Source: Adiantum capillus-veneris (lineage: Eukaryota; Streptophyta; Polypodiopsida; Polypodiales; Pteridaceae). Taken from it: DNA of 60,000 nucleotides. The stretch spans positions 107,765,884-107,825,883 of the forward strand of contig CM043951.1 in assembly GCA_014529385.2 (NCBI GenBank), in the 5' to 3' direction. Both the position numbers and the translations under genes were made by a program. Shown here one piece after another: positions 55,005 to 60,000 of the stretch. The notes under the pieces are model-generated. The model had not been told where the DNA came from. It searched no databases and saw only the letters and a list, made by a program, of their open reading frames with translations. Positions within the stretch are counted from its first letter, which is position 1. Every line of letters starts with the position of its first letter.

Positions 55005-55781
55005 ATAGGTGTGACCTGTGTATAGGTCGGTCAGAGTTTCCGTTTGTAGTTCATACTCCCAGTTCTCATTTAAGAGCACTCCATCTAGGATTGAGGTGCT
55101 AGGGGTGTCCTTTGAGCTAGATGCAATGTTTCTTTCTAGGGGTTGGCCCTTAGTGGTTGCTAAGTCAGGAGCACTCGATTGCTCTCTTAGCAAGGATATT
55201 GACATAGGGGCTTTCGCTTTTAACTCTCTTCGTTGCTCCACCTTACGTAAGCTCTCAACTTCCTTTTCCCTCACTGCAAGGATATATCGCTCAACCTCTT
55301 GCACTTCGGCAAGGCTTCTACCATCGGGTAATATGACCTCGGAGGGGAATAGCTCTAAAGAGTAAGGAGGTGCAGTGAATGAAGTATTCACATGCACATT
55401 TTCTAAGGACATAGGGTCTACGTTGGTCACAAATGGAGAATTTACTTCCCCACCCCCCTCATTTACATCATTAGCTCCATGTTCGGAGCAAGTGGCTCTA
55501 CTAAAGGTTTCCTTCAAGCGGCTAAGCACGCTCGGCCCAGACCGCGGGCCCATGGCATGCATGTATTGGCTTGGGCTATTGGGATTAGGCATTGGGAAAC
55601 CCTCCATGACGTCGTAGTCAAACGAAGAGTCACTAGCCGCTATGTTTGGGTCTTGGTTTGTACTACCTTGGGTCCCCCTCGAGGGCCCGGAACCTAAAGT
55701 AGGTGGATATTGAGAACTCGCGTAAGTCAAAGTTCTCTCTAGTTGTTCCGTCTCTAGCACACGACCAGAGTGCAGATGCAT
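55005..55781 (-). pseudogene. Element D leader ORF / gag N-terminus (cut by element E)
   Basis: Starts MHLHSGRVLETEQLERTLTY at 55781, parallel to MNLRSG in B, C and H. It is Ser/Pro/Asn-rich, with a helical stretch ILAVREKEVESLRKVEQRRE (about 55290-55230), then ENWEYELQTETLTDLYTGHT near the junction. No stop occurs before E. A consensus splice donor (AAGGTAAGC) lies at about 55832-55840, roughly 55 bases upstream of the ATG. Function unknown. Confidence 0.7.
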
Positions 55782-56133
55782 GTGCCTTTGGCACCCTACA
55801 AGCGTCGACGAATAACCTCGAAGGTTAACCGCTTACCTTTTTTAAGCGTCCGTTTTCACTCGTGTTTTTTAGGTTTTTAATGTTTTTGTTAATGTTTGAT
55901 TTTTTTATTAAAGTGTGTGATAGCTCGAAACAAGCGTATCACTTAGAGGGTCGCTGTGTGCTTTACAGCACAATTCTCGGGCATCTAAAGTTCTGTTGGT
56001 CCTCAAAAAATCGATTTTTAGCTACTTGTAAAGCTAGAATTCGTAATTTTAAAAGGCGAGCGAGGCCTAGGCCTGAGTGTGAGCTTGGGCTTGGGTCTGG
56101 GAGATATTCCCGATCCCGGTCCTACCTTTAAAG

Positions 56134-56164
<31 letters not shown>

Positions 56165-56561
56165 ATTTTAATTTAAAGGATAAGGTCGTCGCGGCCTGCG
56201 CGAGAGCACACACACACTCTATCTACCTACTTCTAACTAATACACCTACTGTTACACACTAACACACTCTATTAGCTCTCACAGATCTACTTCCTACTTA
56301 CTGTACACAGAAAACTAACAACTTTAATACACTGAGAATAAACACAGTACCTTTGAAAACTCCATTAACAAAGAAAACTAACAACTTTAATACACAGAGA
56401 ATAAACACAGTACCTTTGAAAACTCCATTAACAAAAAAAATACACAGTATAACACAAAACCCTTCTTCTCAACACACACATCCTCCTTCCTTACCTTTCC
56501 TACAATTGAAATTGCACCACAAAAGAAGCACAGAGTGCCATTCAAGCTTAGTGTATGGCAT
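55782..56561 (-). other. Element D leader
   Basis: Non-coding. It holds a T-rich simple-sequence run (56133-56178) and a 63-bp tandem duplication (56311-56373 and 56374-56435; AAAACTAACAACTTTAATAC ...). No A/B/C-type palindromes are seen. Confidence 0.7.
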
Positions 56562-56579
56562 TCCCTGGCAACGGCACCA
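56562..56579 (-). other. Primer binding site of element D
   Basis: Element-strand TGGTGCCGTTGCCAGGGA, of the same Athila/Tat type as that of B, four bases from the LTR. Confidence 0.82.
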
Positions 56580-56583
56580 AAAA

Positions 56584-56982
56584 TGTGCGCGTATGTCGCA
56601 CGTGTCAATGCAAGAAACTGGCCGATACACCGCGTGCGAGCCACAAATGGCTCCAAGCACACAACAAGCCTAAACTAGTAAGCTCAAAGATGACGATGGT
56701 GTGTCACTCACCGCTCTACGCTTGCTTCGTGGAGGATTCCTCGCCGCCATCGTGCCGCCGCAATGCTCGATCGCACACACTCTCTCCCTTTCTCTCTCAC
56801 GCATACACACACACAAGGAGATGAAGAAGAAGAAGATGGAGATGGAGCAAGAGTGAATTTTAGGTTTAGTTGACTTTTATATGAGCTCGCCCCATTTACA
56901 CTTGGGCACCCGGTACCTGACTCTACCAAATAAATAATACAATGTCCATCGTAGGTGATAGGAATGTGTGTGAGGGTTAACA
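56584..56982 (-). repeat. Element D 5' LTR (399 bp)
   Basis: On the element strand it runs TGTTAACCCTCACAC ... CGCACA. It contains a TATA box, CTCATATAAAAG (plus-strand 56874-56885). Bounds were chosen from the primer site on one side and TG/CA ends plus the start of H leader repeats on the other. The 3' LTR is outside the window, so the ends are not confirmed by a second copy. Confidence 0.72.
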
Positions 56983-58176
56983 TTGGATCACCAAATTGAC
57001 CTAAAACTCGGTAAAAACTAAAGTCTGTACTGACTTTCCGGAACTTGAGTGTAAATTGGAAAAAAATATGTTCAAACTCAATGAACTTGATTCATAGGCT
57101 CATATTGATGTGATAGACATGTGTACATGCTCACTTAACCAAAAAGATGCAAAATTTGCCAAAAGTAAAAAATCTCGATTATTGACATCTGTCACATTTT
57201 TCAACTTTTTTTACCAAGTTAGCATACCACTAGCTAGCTTTACCATGTTGTAATAAGCCCAAAACCAAATTTGGTAAGATTTGGATCATTAGATGAAAAT
57301 TGGGCCAAATTTGCAAAGTCAGTCTGTAGATACAAAACTGATGACCAGTTGAACAAAAATTGTCCAAACTTGATGAAACTTGGCTAGGGAGCTTAAGTTG
57401 AGATACTTAACAGATCTGTGTAAAGATTGGGACAAAAACTTGCAAAAAAATAGTTGAAGTAAATAATCGCCATTATTTACATTTGCTACAAAAATTGATA
57501 ATCTTGCACATTTGAGTATACCACGAGGTCAAGCATATCAAGTAGACCACACAAATCAATTTTGGTGAAATTTGGATCAGAAAAGTCAGACCTAAGCCAG
57601 ATTCTTGAAAAGCGAGTCTACAGACACAAAACAATTAATAACTTGAGCAAATTGTATCCAAACTTAGTGAAACTTGTCCAGAGACCTTAACAGGTTGTAT
57701 ACTTGGAAAATCAAGCCAAAAAGTGCAAAAATTTGAGAAAAGTAAATAATAGCGATTATTTACTACTGCTACACAGAGACACCATTTATGACTTTTGAAC
57801 TTGTACAGTGTTAGACCAACATAATACAAGGCCACCGGGAAATTTTGGGTTCAATCGGATCCAAATTGGTACATGTTCACTCAGTTTCTAGGTTGCAGAT
57901 TAGTCCTTTGGATTTTTGCAAAAGTGGAATCCAAAAGTCTCAACTGCTGACTCACTTAGCTCAATTTGAAGTGATACACATAGACCAGTCACAATAGTTA
58001 GCAAAAATTATACAGTCTTTGTGAAAGATTCGCTAAGTTGATAAAAACTGATACAGGAATCAGATTGCAAACAAGGAATTCAAAGCTTGACACAAGTTAC
58101 AATCAAGTCAAGTGGAAGAAATTGACAACAAGTCAATCCGACGGTAAGTACTCTATCCAGGGCTTCACAAGTCTTT
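56983..58176 (+). repeat. Element H leader: about 283-bp repeats with a second palindrome family
   Basis: Three diverged units share TCTGTAGATACAAAACTGAT-, CCAAACTTGATGAAACTTG- and TGCAAAAATTTG-like motifs. Each ends in a core at about 57168-57185, 57456-57478 and 57739-57760; the last two read GTAAATAATCGCCATTATTT(AC) and GTAAATAATAGCGATTATTT(AC), imperfect palindromes. The unit motif GATGAAACTT is also found in the A/B arrays. A consensus splice donor (ACGGTAAGT) is at 58140-58148, about 30 bases before the leader ORF. Confidence 0.78.
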
Positions 58177-58915
58177 ATGAACCTTAGATCTGGTTGTATA
58201 CTAGGAAACCAAGGCATATTTGGAGAGACCGTTAGTAGAGTATCCACCGAAGATAGTGTTAATCAAGGCGAGCACTTGGGCACTATCCTTGAAGAAGTCT
58301 CAGACACTTTTTCAGAATCAACATCTGAAATGTCTTCCTATTCGACTCACTCAATAACCGGAATGACAGTGCGCTATAAGCATATACTTTCTTTTTATAA
58401 GACTAATCGCCACGGAGCTCAAGTTTACCTAGATTCTAATGAAGAGTATGCTATGCGCATTGATGACGATAGTATTGAGTTTGAAGAGGAAATCAGGGCA
58501 AACAAACAAGGAAAAATGTACATGGATAGAAATGGAACTCAGTATTTACAAGTTGAAAACCATGACGTGATAGACAAATGGGGGCTAGAGGTAAATACCA
58601 TAATTCCATATATGGCAGCAAAAGAAGGCCGCTGACTTTAGAATTCGAGGGATACGATCAAGTTCATTTGAAGCCTTTGAAACGGCTTAGTACGGATAAT
58701 CCTAGGATCGGAGTCTATTGTTGGGAGGATAGAAATGTCAAAGATCTTGTATGGACTTTGCATGCCAAATCAGGACAGCTAACACCCATGAAGATCATTT
58801 ATATCTTCAAAATCAAAGATAAGGGTTCAACAGATCTATCGACCTACCTATTTAGGGATTGCTATAACAATAACTTTGTTATGATGACTCCTGAGAAGGT
58901 GAAATAAACCAAATA
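58177..58915 (+). pseudogene. Element H leader ORF (frameshifted)
   Basis: Starts MNLRSGCILGNQGIFGETVS. A Ser/Thr/Glu-rich stretch, then YKHILSFYKTNRHGAQVYLD and a region ending at 58635. Another frame continues 58610-58907 (KRLSTDNPRIGVYCWEDRNV ... GSTDLSTYLFRDCYNN). It is the same leader-ORF family as C at 37565-38344, by its start and by position. One frameshift. Function unknown. Confidence 0.65.
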
Positions 58916-59793
58916 CCAAGGGTACTCCATAAGGGGTTGGATATTCGGTCAAGGACCAGAAACTAATCCAAGAGATGAACATCGAGAGAGATCTTCTAAG
59001 AGTAATGTTAAGAAACCACCTCATCACAAAGAAAACAGGGTGACACTTAGGCCAGTCCAAGGCTACATGAGTCACTATTTCCAAGAGACTGGTTTGAAGG
59101 ACTCGGATTAGGACCAACTGCCAGGAGACCAAGAACTGCTGAACCAAATAGACGTGTCAGACCAGTTGATTTTCAAGAGGATCCATGCGACCACTTATCA
59201 AGCTTTAAGCAAGTGCTAAGAGCAGAACTCATATTTGATTTCCATACTCAATTCAAGGGATTTGGAATGACATTAGAAGGAAAATCATTGACATGGTTCC
59301 AAAACATTCCACCAAGGTCAATCATGGACTTGAATACATTAGCTCAAGGATTTATAGCTGCTTGTTCCAAAACAGGGATCAAACACAATACGGTAGCTCA
59401 ATCTATATATTTAAACAGAAACAAGGTGAATTTGTTAGGGATTTTGCAACTCGAATGAAGCAATACATTGCAAGATGCCCAGAGCTAGAGATACCTGCAG
59501 AAGAAAGACTAGTATCATTGTTTCTAGAGGGACTGCTAAACAAAGAACTTCATGCTATACTGTATAGCAAGAAGCATACGACCCTCGAAGAGTGTATGTC
59601 AGATGCTATTGACTTAAGAGACAATTGTGATATTTTCAATGAAGAAGATGTTCCTAAGGATAACCAAAGTGAGAAAATAGCATCCACCAAACCAGCACAA
59701 GTGGGAACGGCTGCTGCAGCACCGCTTTCAGCCATAGAAGACATGGTTAAAAGGATGAATGACGTGATGAATAACATGCAAAAGCACCTATAA
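58916..59793 (+). pseudogene. Element H gag
   Basis: From about 59210: FDFHTQFKGFGMTLEGKSLT, NTLAQGFIAACSKTGIKHNT, then after a frameshift near 59410 QKQGEFVRDFATRMKQYIAR, LVSLFLEGLLNKELHAILYS and KKHTTLEECMSDAIDLRDNC. These are block-for-block relatives of the C gag (36983-36417). The stretch 58916-59210 is codon-like N-terminal gag sequence with stops. The frame ends at TAA 59791. Confidence 0.8.
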
Positions 59794-60000
59794 GGGGACC
59801 AGGACAAGAGACACCTCAACAGGGACAACCAATTAGGCCACAAAAATGGTATGCAATTGAGGATAAATGGACCAACCATGAGACAAAGGAGTATTATTAC
59901 CGACCCAAGTATCATGGAAATGTTTAATACGTGCCTATGAGGCCACAAGGACAACCCATGTACAAATATCAGCCTAATATGGCTCCAGCTCAAAGACCAC
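59794..60000 (+). other. Element H gag continuation to the window edge
   Basis: Gln/Pro-rich codon-like sequence (GQPIRPQKWYAIEDKWTNHE) corresponding to the linker before the zinc knuckles. A stop near 59927 interrupts it, and it runs off the window. Confidence 0.55.

Overview
The window is plant nuclear DNA made almost entirely of nested LTR retrotransposons. I found no single-copy host gene, rRNA or tRNA gene. A land plant is indicated by a Ty3/gypsy element with a second, archaeal-type RNase H between RNase H and integrase (Tat-clade hallmark), by Athila/Tat-type primer binding sites (TGGCGCCGCTGCCGGGGA-like), and by a Tork/Tnt1-like Ty1/copia element primed by initiator tRNA-Met. The species cannot be named from this sequence.

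Nesting, outermost first. Element H (+, 56983-60000) supplies leader repeats, a leader ORF and a gag start. Element D (-) carries its 5' LTR at 56584-56982, and its leader ORF, gag, zinc knuckles and protease are split into pieces at 55781-55005, 41168-41091 and 7345-4106; it lies in the leader of H. D is interrupted three times: by a chromovirus-like 3' end plus two 1.07-kb direct repeats (1-4105), by a 33.7-kb composite (7346-41085, 5-bp duplication CCGAG on both sides), and by element E (about 41159-54999, gypsy with dual RNase H). The 5' LTR of E is itself split by copia element F (41379-46905, duplication TGCCC on both sides).

The composite is a fold-back. Its outer frame is one minus-strand element: C (41085 down to 30728: LTR, leader, leader ORF, gag, zinc knuckles, protease, RT, RNase H, first part of integrase) and A (14734 down to 7346: integrase tail, second protease, repeat array, coiled-coil ORF, 3' LTR). 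Between the halves sits a plus-strand relative, B (14735-30727: LTR, pol, integrase, second protease, repeat array, coiled-coil ORF, LTR, then a second leader cut off in the leader ORF). B has lost about 6 kb (leader, gag, protease) at a 4-bp microhomology.

The most unusual biology is in this A/B/C family: (i) a second retropepsin-like domain continuing in frame after integrase, in addition to the normal protease before RT; (ii) a large coiled-coil accessory ORF of roughly 1,150 codons between integrase and the 3' LTR; (iii) two consecutive HHCC zinc-binding modules before the integrase core; (iv) arrays of a near-perfect 20-28-bp palindrome (core ACATCCTACGCGTAGGATGT) embedded in diverged repeats of about 285 bp, one array in front of the leader ORF and one in front of the coiled-coil ORF. 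Element H has the same type of repeat with a different palindromic core. All elements carry stops, frameshifts or deletions, so this is a graveyard, but several copies together reveal the ancestral layout.
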